Translations under genes and position numbers: made by a program
Shown: positions 1 through 11,584 of the stretch, in pieces
How positions within the stretch are numbered: the stretch's first letter is position 1
Layout of the letters: every line of letters begins with the position of its first letter
Notes under the pieces: model-generated
Seen by the model: only the letters and a program-made list of their open reading frames with translations
What the model was told of the DNA's origin: nothing
Databases searched by the model: none
Source of the DNA: Polyangiaceae bacterium
GTDB lineage: Bacteria > Myxococcota_A > Polyangia > Polyangiales > Polyangiaceae
Length of the DNA stretch: 40,764 bases
Assembly: GCA_025937785.1 (NCBI GenBank)
Contig: JAICQQ010000054.1
Coordinates: 1-40,764 of the forward strand
Reading direction: 5' to 3'

Positions 1-31
1 CGTCGCGACCCCGCGACGGCCCCACTTATTC
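1..31 (+). repeat. Degenerate CRISPR repeat at the left window edge
   Basis: These bases align to repeat positions 6-36. The hairpin stem is intact, but the loop is ACCC instead of AACA and the 3' tag ATTGAAGC is replaced (the copy ends ACTTATTC). The 37-nt gap to the next repeat is a normal spacer length, so this is a true unit of the array that has decayed. Its first five bases lie outside the window. Confidence 0.85.
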
Positions 32-1340
32 ACCACGTCCGCGCACCACATAACCCACGTCCACACGGGTCTCCGTCGCGAACACGCGACGGCCCCATTG
101 AAGCAGCGATCACCAAAGCCGCATCGGCTGCTTCCTTTGCCGTCTCCGTCGCGAACACGCGACGGCCCCATTGAAGCACGAAGACTACCCGGTACGCGCC
201 GAGTACGAGACGACAGTCTCCGTCGCGAACACGCGACGGCCCCATTGAAGCGGTCTCTAGGTCGGTGCCGGAGACCGCGTCAGTTGGTGTCTCCGTCGCG
301 AACACGCGACGGCCCCATTGAAGCTGAACTCGGAGGCCCTGACCCACTCGAGCGCCCGCCGCGTCTCCGTCGCGAACACGCGACGGCCCCATTGAAGCGC
401 CTCCACCCGTGACGAACTGATCCACGAGCTCGGTCGTCTCCGTCGCGAACACGCGACGGCCCCATTGAAGCTCGGGGGCGTTGCCGTTGCATTCGCTGGC
501 GTGACTGGTCTCCGTCGCGAACACGCGACGGCCCCATTGAAGCTTCGGCTTGCGGTCGGCGCCGAGCGGGCCCCACTTGGTCTCCGTCGCGAACACGCGA
601 CGGCCCCATTGAAGCGCGAGCAGATCGAGTTCGCGCGGCCTGGCACGGTTTCGTCTCCGTCGCGAACACGCGACGGCCCCATTGAAGCGCCACTTGGCCC
701 GCAGCAACAAGCACCAGGTCCCCGGTCTCCGTCGCGAACACGCGACGGCCCCATTGAAGCTGGTCGCGGCGCGCGGGCACGAGTACTACGCCAACACGTG
801 TCTCCGTCGCGAACACGCGACGGCCCCATTGAAGCGCGGACCTGCTCGCGCTGCTCTCGGGTGACCTCGATTGTCTCCGTCGCGAACACGCGACGGCCCC
901 ATTGAAGCAAGGGCGCCACGGTTCAAGCCTGCCGCGCTAAACCCGTCTCCGTCGCGAACACGCGACGGCCCCATTGAAGCTGGGAAGCCGGCTACCTCTG
1001 CGGCAAGCACCGCGCGTCTCCGTCGCGAACACGCGACGGCCCCATTGAAGCTTGCGCGAGCGCTCCGACGGGGTCACTGACGACGAGTCTCCGTCGCGAA
1101 CACGCGACGGCCCCATTGAAGCGCCGGTCGCGCCAAGGTGGCGGTGGTCGATCCGGAGCGGTCTCCGTCGCGAACACGCGACGGCCCCATTGAAGCAGGG
1201 TCTGGCGGAACAAGGTCGCGAACGAGAGCGGCAGTCTCCGTCGCGAACACGCGACGGCCCCATTGAAGCGATGAGAAGGGCGATCGGCCGTGCGTGATCT
1301 CGCTGTCTCCGTCGCGAACACGCGACGGCCCCATTGAAGC

Positions 1341-1377
1341 GTGAGCGCGCGCCAGCACGCCCTCGAAACGATCGAAA
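1341..1377 (+). repeat. CRISPR spacer present twice (first copy)
   Basis: This 37-nt spacer begins GTGAGCGCGCGCC and ends GATCGAAA. The same sequence recurs at 1924-1961 with one extra A at its 3' end (38 nt). The two units are eight repeats apart and their neighbouring spacers differ. Confidence 0.95.
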
Positions 1378-1923
1378 GTCTCCGTCGCGAACACGCGACG
1401 GCCCCATTGAAGCGCGAGGGCGCCGGGCGCCACTCAATCCACTCGGCCACGTCTCCGTCGCGAACACGCGACGGCCCCATTGAAGCAACTTAGTCGAGGT
1501 CAAGTCGTCCGAGCTCACGCCGGCGTCTCCGTCGCGAACACGCGACGGCCCCATTGAAGCGACCAGAGCGTGTCACCTGCGTAGTCCAACGGCTCGTAGT
1601 CTCCGTCGCGAACACGCGACGGCCCCATTGAAGCCCCTGCGGCACTGACGCGTCCGTCACAGGGGGATCCCGTCTCCGTCGCGAACACGCGACGGCCCCA
1701 TTGAAGCCGCCGGCAAGCGTCCTTCGACCCGCTCACGGGGCGGGTCTCCGTCGCGAACACGCGACGGCCCCATTGAAGCGAGTACGCGGTGCTGCTCAAC
1801 GAGCACCGTGAACCGGTCTCCGTCGCGAACACGCGACGGCCCCATTGAAGCGGTCCCGACAGCCCGACCTTGCCACCTCCCACCGAGGTCTCCGTCGCGA
1901 ACACGCGACGGCCCCATTGAAGC

Positions 1924-1961
1924 GTGAGCGCGCGCCAGCACGCCCTCGAAACGATCGAAAA
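1924..1961 (+). repeat. CRISPR spacer present twice (second copy, one base longer)
   Basis: This 38-nt spacer equals the 37-nt spacer at 1341-1377 plus one A before the next repeat. The length difference argues mildly for two separate acquisitions from one protospacer. Duplication followed by slippage in the A-run remains possible. Confidence 0.95.
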
Positions 1962-4796
1962 GTCTCCGTCGCGAACACGCGACGGCCCCATTGAAGCACC
2001 TGCTCTTTGCTGCCCGTCGCGGCTGCCTCCGCGGTCTCCGTCGCGAACACGCGACGGCCCCATTGAAGCAGCAATACGTGTGCCACGTGTACGGCGTCCC
2101 CTGGGTCTCCGTCGCGAACACGCGACGGCCCCATTGAAGCGGGAACTCGCGGAGATCGTATACAATGCGCCAGATCGTCTCCGTCGCGAACACGCGACGG
2201 CCCCATTGAAGCATCGCGACCTGTGTGGCATCGCGCGGCGCCGGCGCCGGTCTCCGTCGCGAACACGCGACGGCCCCATTGAAGCGACCCGGCACCTGCG
2301 ATGTTGGACTGCAGCGGCTCATGTCTCCGTCGCGAACACGCGACGGCCCCATTGAAGCGACTGCGAAAGCGGACGCCAGCGTAGAGAGTTGGGATTGTCT
2401 CCGTCGCGAACACGCGACGGCCCCATTGAAGCAGCCGCAAAGCCCCGATCGCCACCACGTTCCACCCGTCTCCGTCGCGAACACGCGACGGCCCCATTGA
2501 AGCTGCCTAGCCTGCTGGGAGCCGGGATGGTTGCAGGGGCGTCTCCGTCGCGAACACGCGACGGCCCCATTGAAGCGAGGACTTTGAGGCCCTTCATGAC
2601 CGCGTCCAGCACCCGTCTCCGTCGCGAACACGCGACGGCCCCATTGAAGCTCTCTCCCTTTCCGCCCTGGTGGGGCCTCTTTGCGTCGTCTCCGTCGCGA
2701 ACACGCGACGGCCCCATTGAAGCCTGTCAATCACGATCTGTTCACGTTGCCGAAGTCGATGTCTCCGTCGCGAACACGCGACGGCCCCATTGAAGCGCCG
2801 ACCTCGCCGAGGCGACCAGCGCGAGCCCCGCCAAGTCTCCGTCGCGAACACGCGACGGCCCCATTGAAGCGCGTCTGGCCCGGCAGCGCCGACAGCACCT
2901 CGCGCGCCGTCTCCGTCGCGAACACGCGACGGCCCCATTGAAGCGATCATTCCAGCAGCCTGCCGCAGCTGGTAGTCGTTGTCTCCGTCGCGAACACGCG
3001 ACGGCCCCATTGAAGCGACCAGGACACCCTTCACCGCGTCGACGGCCCAGACGTCTCCGTCGCGAACACGCGACGGCCCCATTGAAGCGTCAGGCACCAC
3101 AGCGTAAAGACTCCACAATGGTCGGTCTCCGTCGCGAACACGCGACGGCCCCATTGAAGCAACGGTACGGCCATTGATGCACGACTCTGGGCAATGTGTC
3201 TCCGTCGCGAACACGCGACGGCCCCATTGAAGCTCGGCGTTCTCGGCCTTCGAGATGATCTCCTCAATCTGTCTCCGTCGCGAACACGCGACGGCCCCAT
3301 TGAAGCACGAAGCGGTAGGGCGACTCGTATCCGAGGCGCTTCGTCTCCGTCGCGAACACGCGACGGCCCCATTGAAGCATCTATGCGCGTACGATTCCAC
3401 AGCTGCACGACGGGTCTCCGTCGCGAACACGCGACGGCCCCATTGAAGCGGCAACGACACCAACCCCGACGTGCGAGTCGACATCAGGTCTCCGTCGCGA
3501 ACACGCGACGGCCCCATTGAAGCCGCTGGTACACGACTGTCGGGCACCAAGCGCTGTCGGGTCTCCGTCGCGAACACGCGACGGCCCCATTGAAGCAACT
3601 CTCCACGGATCCGCAGATAGTAGGCCGAGTCCTCGTCTCCGTCGCGAACACGCGACGGCCCCATTGAAGCATGGACGACGAGCCGCAGGGACAAATCCAT
3701 GACCTGGTCTCCGTCGCGAACACGCGACGGCCCCATTGAAGCACGACCTGGCAGTTGTCCGCCTCGATGCGGATGCCCTCGGGTCTCCGTCGCGAACACG
3801 CGACGGCCCCATTGAAGCCGGCACCAGGAACGCGAAGTGCTTCGCGAACTCCTCGTCTCCGTCGCGAACACGCGACGGCCCCATTGAAGCAATCCGCGTT
3901 GCTTACCGCCGTGGCCGTCGAGCAAAGTCTCCGTCGCGAACACGCGACGGCCCCATTGAAGCCTCGAGCTGGGCGGGCCCGGGGCGCTGGGTGTGGTGCG
4001 TCTCCGTCGCGAACACGCGACGGCCCCATTGAAGCAAGTATCGGCACGCCGGGAGATTCGCGACCATGTTAGGTCTCCGTCGCGAACACGCGACGGCCCC
4101 ATTGAAGCTACGTCAGCGCGATCGAATACCCATCATTCGCGATTAGTCTCCGTCGCGAACACGCGACGGCCCCATTGAAGCTGAGGCGCAGGCCTCTGGC
4201 GGAACCGTTCGCACGTGTCTCCGTCGCGAACACGCGACGGCCCCATTGAAGCACCGACGAGCTCAAGGCCAAGGCCTACTCGATTCAGGTCTCCGTCGCG
4301 AACACGCGACGGCCCCATTGAAGCACGGACCACACGGTGTCGGCGAGTGCGCTGTCCGGTAGTCTCCGTCGCGAACACGCGACGGCCCCATTGAAGCGCC
4401 CCAGCCGTAGGGCAGGCCTTGCTCGGGGCCCGAGGTCTCCGTCGCGAACACGCGACGGCCCCATTGAAGCTCCGCCACTGACGGACTGGCGATCGTTCCG
4501 ACGCTCAGTCTCCGTCGCGAACACGCGACGGCCCCATTGAAGCGGTGGGAAGAAACAGAAACCCCGTCCACACATCCTGTCTCCGTCGCGAACACGCGAC
4601 GGCCCCATTGAAGCTCCGAGACACAGGGGAACGACCGCAGATAAGACTGGTCTCCGTCGCGAACACGCGACGGCCCCATTGAAGCGAGCTTGCGGAACCG
4701 TGCCATCAGACCACCTCGAAATGTCTCCGTCGCGAACACGCGACGGCCCCATTGAAGCGGGCCGTTGGCGGCCGGCGTTGCCCCGGCGATCGACAG

Positions 4797-4819
4797 GTCT
4801 CCGTCGCGAACACGCGACG
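4797..4819 (+). repeat. Truncated terminal CRISPR repeat
   Basis: The first 23 nt of the repeat are perfect, including most of the hairpin, and the sequence then changes to TAAGGACACAG. The 3' tag is absent. A 3'-decayed last repeat is typical of the leader-distal (trailer) end and supports rightward transcription of the array. Confidence 0.9.
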
Positions 4820-4826
4820 TAAGGAC

Positions 4827-4865
4827 ACAGCCCGCCCGGATATCGTGAGAACCCGAGCGGGCTGT
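4827..4865. terminator. Inverted repeat between CRISPR array and rtcB, possible bidirectional terminator
   Basis: There is a perfect 9-bp inverted repeat, ACAGCCCGC at 4827-4835 and GCGGGCTGT at 4857-4865, with a 21-nt loop. It lies between the rightward array and the leftward rtcB gene, whose stop is at 4876. The T-run after the stem is poor on both strands, so termination is inferred mainly from position and symmetry. Confidence 0.5.
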
Positions 4866-4875
4866 TCCGTTTGCG

Positions 4876-6102
<1,227 letters not shown>

Positions 6103-6124
6103 GGTGGCACGTTCCTCGATTCGA

Positions 6125-6148
6125 GAGGGCCTCAGGAAGGAGGCCCTC
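6125..6148 (-). promoter_or_regulatory. Hairpin in the rtcB 5' untranslated region
   Basis: There is a perfect 9-bp inverted repeat (GAGGGCCTC and GAGGCCCTC) with a 6-nt loop. From the sigma54 promoter upstream, transcription would start near 6153, so this hairpin would sit about five bases from the mRNA 5' end and about 23 nt upstream of the start codon. It could stabilise the mRNA or bind a regulator; the function is inferred. Confidence 0.6.
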
Positions 6149-6163
6149 GGTATGACCGGGGAT

Positions 6164-6179
6164 AGCGAGGCGTATGCCA
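6164..6179 (-). promoter_or_regulatory. Predicted sigma54 (-24/-12) promoter of rtcB
   Basis: On the minus strand the sequence TGGCAT-ACGCC-TCGCT matches the consensus TGGCAC-N5-TTGCT: five of six bases at -24 and all but one at -12, with the obligatory GG and GC ten bases apart. It drives rtcB leftwards with a predicted start near 6153. This fits the adjacent rtcR, which encodes a sigma54-dependent activator. Confidence 0.7.
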
Positions 6180-6204
6180 GGCACATTTCTCCGTAAATCG
6201 TCGG

Positions 6205-6232
6205 TTGTCCGGGGGAAGGTTTATCCTATAAG
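6205..6232 (+). promoter_or_regulatory. Possible sigma70-type promoter of rtcR
   Basis: TTGTCC (6205-6210) and TATAAG (6227-6232) are separated by 16 bp in a short AT-rich island within very GC-rich DNA. The predicted start is about 20 nt ahead of the rtcR ATG. Myxobacterial vegetative promoters are loosely conserved, so confidence is moderate. Confidence 0.45.
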
Positions 6233-6257
6233 ATAATTGTGTATAAACGGGTCGAGT

Positions 6258-7856
<1,599 letters not shown>

Positions 7857-7980
7857 CGAGTCGGAACTTTTGCGGCTAGGCGCAAAGTTGGGACCAGACG
7901 CCAGCGGCGCAGACCCGGCACAGCGTTCGCGCGTGACGAATCTGACGCTAGGCTCCCGGCACCTGTCGAGGAGAATTCCT

Positions 7981-8844
7981 ATGAAGTTGTGCCGCTACGG
8001 TGAACCTGGTGCAGAACGTCCTGCCGTGCTGGACGGCGATCAGCGCTTCGACGTGAGCGCTTGGGGCCATGACTACGACGAGAGATTCTTCGGCAGTGCA
8101 GGCATCGACGGCCTACGCGAGTGGTTTCGCGCCAACCGCGAGAGCTGTCCGCGGGTACCGGCCGACGTGCGCCACGCCCCCGCAGTGTGTCGCCCGAGCA
8201 AGCTGATCTGCATTGGGTTCAACTATCTCAAGCACGCCGAAGAAACGGGAGCCGAGCTGCCCTCGGAACCCATCGTCTTCTTCAAGGCGACGAGCGCAAT
8301 TTGCGGCGCTTACGACGACCTGGTGTTGCCGCGCGGGTCGCGCAAATCGGACTGGGAGGTCGAGCTGGCGGTCGTCATCGGCGCACGCGCCAGTTACGTC
8401 GACGAGGCGGATGCCCTGAACCACGTCGCGGGCTACCTGGTGCACAACGACTACTCCGAACGCGAGTTTCAGCTCGAGCGCGGCGGTCAATACGTCAAGG
8501 GCAAGAGCGCCGACACGTTCGCCCCGCTAGGGCCAGTGCTGGTGACGCGCGACGAGATCCCCGATGCCGGGCGGCTCGATCTGTGGCTCAAAGTCAACGG
8601 CGAAACCGTGCAAGAAGCGAACACCAGCGACATGGTGTTCGGTGTCGCCAAACTGGTGAGCTACTTGAGCCAGTTCATGACTCTGCTGCCGGGCGACGTC
8701 ATCAGCACCGGCACGCCGAACGGCGTCGGCAGCGGCTTCGATCCGCCACGCTTCCTGAAACCCGGGGATGTCGTCGAATGCGGCATCGCCGGACTCGGCA
8801 TCTCGAAGCAGCGCGTCGTTGCCTGGGAACGCCGAAACGGCTAG
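7981..8844 (+). CDS. Fumarylacetoacetate hydrolase family protein
   Basis: This 287-aa protein has the FAH-family fold signatures: ICIGFNYLKHAEETG, DWEVELAVVIG, YLVHNDYSERE, KSADTFAPLGPVL and STGTPNGVGSG. Family members are metal-dependent hydrolases, hydratases or decarboxylases acting on beta-diketo or 2-oxo acids in aromatic-compound and sugar-acid catabolism; the substrate cannot be told here. The acidic metal ligands are present in WEVELAV and VHND. The ATG at 7981 is preceded by a clear SD (AGGAG, 8 nt upstream). The frame stays open 111 nt further upstream, but that extension lacks family similarity. It stands 124 bp after rtcR on the same strand and is probably functionally unrelated to it. 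Confidence 0.92.
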   Translation: MKLCRYGEPGAERPAVLDGDQRFDVSAWGHDYDERFFGSAGIDGLREWFRANRESCPRVPADVRHAPAVCRPSKLICIGFNYLKHAEETGAELPSEPIVFFKATSAICGAYDDLVLPRGSRKSDWEVELAVVIGARASYVDEADALNHVAGYLVHNDYSEREFQLERGGQYVKGKSADTFAPLGPVLVTRDEIPDAGRLDLWLKVNGETVQEANTSDMVFGVAKLVSYLSQFMTLLPGDVISTGTPNGVGSGFDPPRFLKPGDVVECGIAGLGISKQRVVAWERRNG

Positions 8845-8868
8845 TCGCGTGGCAACGCCGCGAGCGAG

Positions 8869-10065
8869 TCAGAGCAGCCGGAGATCGTAGATCGCGAAGC
8901 CGGATGCCTCGGGTGTCAGCGACGTGAACTCGATCTTGGTGACCTGACTCCAGTCGGGGAGGGCGTAGATGTCCGTCTCGCCGGAGGGCACGAAGTCGTA
9001 GAAGTAGAGGGTCCTGGTCCCGGTGCCCGTCGCGAGCGAAGCCCCGAACGTCAGGCCTCCGCTCATGTGCGCGATGACCCACTGCGCGTCGCCCTCGCGC
9101 CGGACCTGGAGCGCCTGGTACGCGCTCAGATCGTAAGGCGACTCGTCTTCGAAGAAGACGAAACCGATGCCGGCAAAGGTGCAGTCCACCGCGGTCTCGC
9201 CACAGCCCGTCGTGTACCACGCCGCGCAGGAGGGGTCCTCGAAATCACTGGGCGGCGATTGCGCGGCCACGTTGCTGGTGGGCGTGACGTTCACGTCGTC
9301 GTCGCCAAACGTGAACCAGCCGCCATCGCGTCCGTCGACGGGAGCGATGTCACCGTCGCAGGACGCAAAATCGTCGATGATCGCGGGGTCGGAGCCGCCG
9401 CCACCCGTGCCGCCCGTGGCGCCGCCGCCAGTGCCGCCCGTGCCTGCGGTGCCTCCGCTACTGGTGGCGCCGCCAGTGCCGGCGGAACCGCCGGCGCCGC
9501 CGCTCGAGGTGGTGGCGGAGACACACACGTCGGACTGGCATGCCAGGCCGTCGTTGCACGTCGCGTTGGGGTAACAGCTGCAACCCTGCGCTCCGTCTTC
9601 GCAATTGCCACTGCCGCCATTGCTCGAACCGCCGGCGTCGTTACTCGCTCCCCCCGCGTCGCTGCTGGAGCCGCCGCTGCTGGAGCCGCCGCTGCTCGAA
9701 CCGCCAGCGTCGCTGCTCGAACCGCCGGCGTCGCTGCTCGAACCGCCGGCGTCGCTGCTCGAACCGCCGGCGTCGCTGCTGGAGCCGCCGCTGCTCGAAC
9801 CGCCAGCGTCGCTGCTCGAACCGCCGCTGCTCGAACCGCCGGCGTCGTTACCCACGTCCTCTTCGACACACAAGCCCGAGTGGCACTCGAGACCGGAGTC
9901 ACAGCTCTCGTTGGGGTAACAGCTGCACCCTTCTGCACCCTCTTGGCAGGCTGCTTTGGAGTCCCCTTTCGAGGAACAAGCACTCTGAGCGGTCAGCCCC
10001 AACCCAAGGAGCAGTGAGACGACGATGAGGCGAGACCGGACGGAGCTCAGAGGAAGCCAGTGCAT
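8869..10065 (-). CDS. Lipoprotein with two Cys-rich repeats and a Ser/Gly/Asp low-complexity stalk
   Basis: This 398-aa protein begins with a signal peptide ending LTAQSAC, predicting lipidation at Cys30, although Gln at -3 is a weak lipobox. Two related Cys-rich modules (CQEGAEGCSCYPNESC... and CEDGAQGCSCYPNATC...) flank a stalk built from SSDAGGS and SSGGS units, followed by a second Gly/Thr-rich linker. The C-terminal ~150 residues (from about DDFASCDGD) resemble a carbohydrate-binding-type beta-sandwich; this is tentative. Such extracellular lipoproteins are common in Polyangiales and their functions are mostly unknown. The ATG at 10065 is chosen because it starts the signal peptide. The gene is divergent from the MATE transporter gene. 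Confidence 0.8.
   Translation of the reverse strand: MHWLPLSSVRSRLIVVSLLLGLGLTAQSACSSKGDSKAACQEGAEGCSCYPNESCDSGLECHSGLCVEEDVGNDAGGSSSGGSSSDAGGSSSGGSSSDAGGSSSDAGGSSSDAGGSSSDAGGSSSGGSSSGGSSSDAGGASNDAGGSSNGGSGNCEDGAQGCSCYPNATCNDGLACQSDVCVSATTSSGGAGGSAGTGGATSSGGTAGTGGTGGGATGGTGGGGSDPAIIDDFASCDGDIAPVDGRDGGWFTFGDDDVNVTPTSNVAAQSPPSDFEDPSCAAWYTTGCGETAVDCTFAGIGFVFFEDESPYDLSAYQALQVRREGDAQWVIAHMSGGLTFGASLATGTGTRTLYFYDFVPSGETDIYALPDWSQVTKIEFTSLTPEASGFAIYDLRLL
9658..9849. repeat. Coding minisatellite (21-bp and 15-bp units)
   Basis: Tandem 21-bp units containing TCGCTGCTCGAACCGCC alternate with 15-bp units. Each unit is a multiple of three, so copy-number changes keep the lipoprotein frame. On the coding (minus) strand they encode the SSDAGGS and SSGGS stalk repeats. 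Confidence 0.85.
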
Positions 10066-10141
10066 ATCGGCTCGATCAGTCTCACAGGCCGACCCGCGGC
10101 GCAATCCTCCAGCGTAGCCAGCCGCCATTGGGCGCTCCTCC

Positions 10142-10169
10142 TACATTGTTTACGTTACATTGTTTACGT
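10142..10169. promoter_or_regulatory. Two tandem 14-bp direct repeats between divergent lipoprotein and MATE genes
   Basis: TACATTGTTTACGT occurs twice back to back (10142-10155 and 10156-10169), in the only AT-rich stretch of the 173-bp divergent intergenic region. Repeat phasing of 14 bp, AT-richness and position suggest an operator or activator site for one or both genes. No regulator gene is adjacent. Confidence 0.55.
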
Positions 10170-10238
10170 TAACGCAGTGCAGCTATCCGAGCCGGATCTG
10201 GAAGTTCCCCGGATTCACTCGTGCTACAGGGCAGCCGC

Positions 10239-11567
10239 ATGTCGGAGGCGCCTACCACTCGCTTGGCCATCCTACGCATGGCGTGGCCGATCGTGCTGGC
10301 CAACGCGGCGGCGCCGCTGCTCGGGCTGACGGACACCGCGGTGTTGGGCCATACGGGCGGGACCGCCGAGCTCGGGGCGATCGCCGTGGGTGGGCTGATC
10401 TTCAACTTCGTGTACTGGAGCTTCGGCTTCCTGCGCATGAGCACCACGGGGTTCACTGCGCAGGCCCGAGGCGCGGGCGATACCAGCGAGGTGCGCGCTA
10501 CGCTCGCCCGGTCGCTGCTGCTTGCCGTGGCGATCGGTGCGCTCTTGATCGCGCTGTCCCCACTGATCGGACGCGCGGCGTTCGCTTTGCTCGCGGCCAG
10601 CCCCCGGGTAGAAGCATCTGCGGCGGACTACTTCTTCGTGCGCATTTGGGGAGCACCCGCCACGCTCGGGATGTATGCGCTGACGGGCTCGTTCATCGGC
10701 CTCGGCACGACCCAGCGACTGTTGCTTACCCAGTTGCTTCTCAACGGCCTCAACCTAGCCCTCGATGTCTGGTTCGCCGGCTACTTGAACTGGGGTGCCC
10801 GCGGCATCGCCTGGGGCACGGTCATCTCCGAGTGGGTCGCGCTCGGCTTCGGCCTCTGGCTCGCCCGCGGCGTGCTCGGCCGTGACTCCCACGAAACTGC
10901 CTCGTTCTGGGACCTTGGCCGGATCCTCGATCGTAAGAAATTGAAGCAAACGCTCAACGCCAACGCGGACATCATGCTGCGCACGCTGACGCTGCTCTCG
11001 AGTTTTGCGTGGTTCACCAACCAAAGTGCAGTGTTCGGCGATACGATCCTCGCCGCGAACCACGTGCTGCTCCAGTTCATCTCGTTCAGTGCATTTTTTC
11101 TGGACGGGTACGCGTTCGTCGCCGAATCGCTCGTCGGCGCCGCCGTCGGCGCCAAGCAACGGCCACGCTTCGACCAGGTCGTGCGCCGCTCGTCCGAGCT
11201 CTCCCTCGGCACCGCGGCCGTCCTGGCGGCGGCCATCGCCTTCGGAGGCGGAGCCATGCTCCACGCGCTGACCTCGGTCGACGCCGTGCAGCAGGAAGCG
11301 ACACGTTACCTGCCACTCGCAGGCGCTTACGTGCTGATCGGCGGCGCGACGTTTCAACTCGACGGCATCTTCATCGGCGCGACGCGTACACGCGCGATGC
11401 GCAACGCCGCTTTCGAAGCCCTGCTGGTGTTTCTGGGCGCGTCTATCGTCCTCACTAACCGTTTCGCCAACACCGGGCTGTGGCTTGCATTCTGCATCTT
11501 CGTCGCAGCCCGCGCGGCGACGCTGGCCCTACGTTTGCCCGCGCTCAGGCAAAGCATCGCCCCCTAG
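10239..11567 (+). CDS. MATE family efflux transporter (DinF-like)
   Basis: This 442-aa integral membrane protein has about 12 predicted hydrophobic segments. It starts with the typical MATE motif LRMAWPIVLANAAAPLLGLTDTAVLGHTG and also has FGFLRMSTTGFTAQARGAG, characteristic of the DinF branch. MATE proteins export cationic or organic compounds using a Na+ or H+ gradient. The ATG at 10239 is chosen; an upstream in-frame GTG at 10221 is also possible. A tandem repeat about 70-95 bp upstream may be its operator. The C-terminus runs close to the convergent regulator gene, with 17 bp between stops. Confidence 0.93.
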   Translation: MSEAPTTRLAILRMAWPIVLANAAAPLLGLTDTAVLGHTGGTAELGAIAVGGLIFNFVYWSFGFLRMSTTGFTAQARGAGDTSEVRATLARSLLLAVAIGALLIALSPLIGRAAFALLAASPRVEASAADYFFVRIWGAPATLGMYALTGSFIGLGTTQRLLLTQLLLNGLNLALDVWFAGYLNWGARGIAWGTVISEWVALGFGLWLARGVLGRDSHETASFWDLGRILDRKKLKQTLNANADIMLRTLTLLSSFAWFTNQSAVFGDTILAANHVLLQFISFSAFFLDGYAFVAESLVGAAVGAKQRPRFDQVVRRSSELSLGTAAVLAAAIAFGGGAMLHALTSVDAVQQEATRYLPLAGAYVLIGGATFQLDGIFIGATRTRAMRNAAFEALLVFLGASIVLTNRFANTGLWLAFCIFVAARAATLALRLPALRQSIAP

Positions 11568-11584
11568 CGCTCGAGACGTGACGG

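Larger units (their letters stand above)
1..4819 (+). CRISPR. CRISPR array, 65 full repeats plus degenerate repeats at both ends
   Basis: A 36-nt direct repeat starts at 69, 142, 216, 289 and so on, every 71-76 nt, up to 4723. I count 65 full copies that look identical, a truncated copy at 4797-4819 and a diverged copy at 1-31, giving 66 spacers of about 35-40 nt. Each repeat contains a perfect 8-bp hairpin (CCGTCGCG, loop AACA, CGCGACGG) and ends in ATTGAAGC, which matches the 5' handle seen in many type I and type III systems. By that convention the array is transcribed left to right, with the leader to the left of the window. No cas gene is visible, so the subtype cannot be assigned. All long reading frames inside the array are periodic repeat/spacer translations and are not genes. 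Confidence 0.98.

Noticed and set aside
2594..4102. Long minus-strand open frame (502 codons) and many similar frames on both strands within 30-4752
   Set aside because: They translate the CRISPR repeat in rotating frames (periodic QWGRRVFATET, SMGPSRVRDGD, FNGAVACSRRR), which is an artefact of a stop-free GC-rich repeat.
8121..8927. 268-codon plus-strand frame overlapping the FAH-family gene
   Set aside because: It is Arg-rich, out of frame, without SD, and overlaps a gene with clear family motifs.
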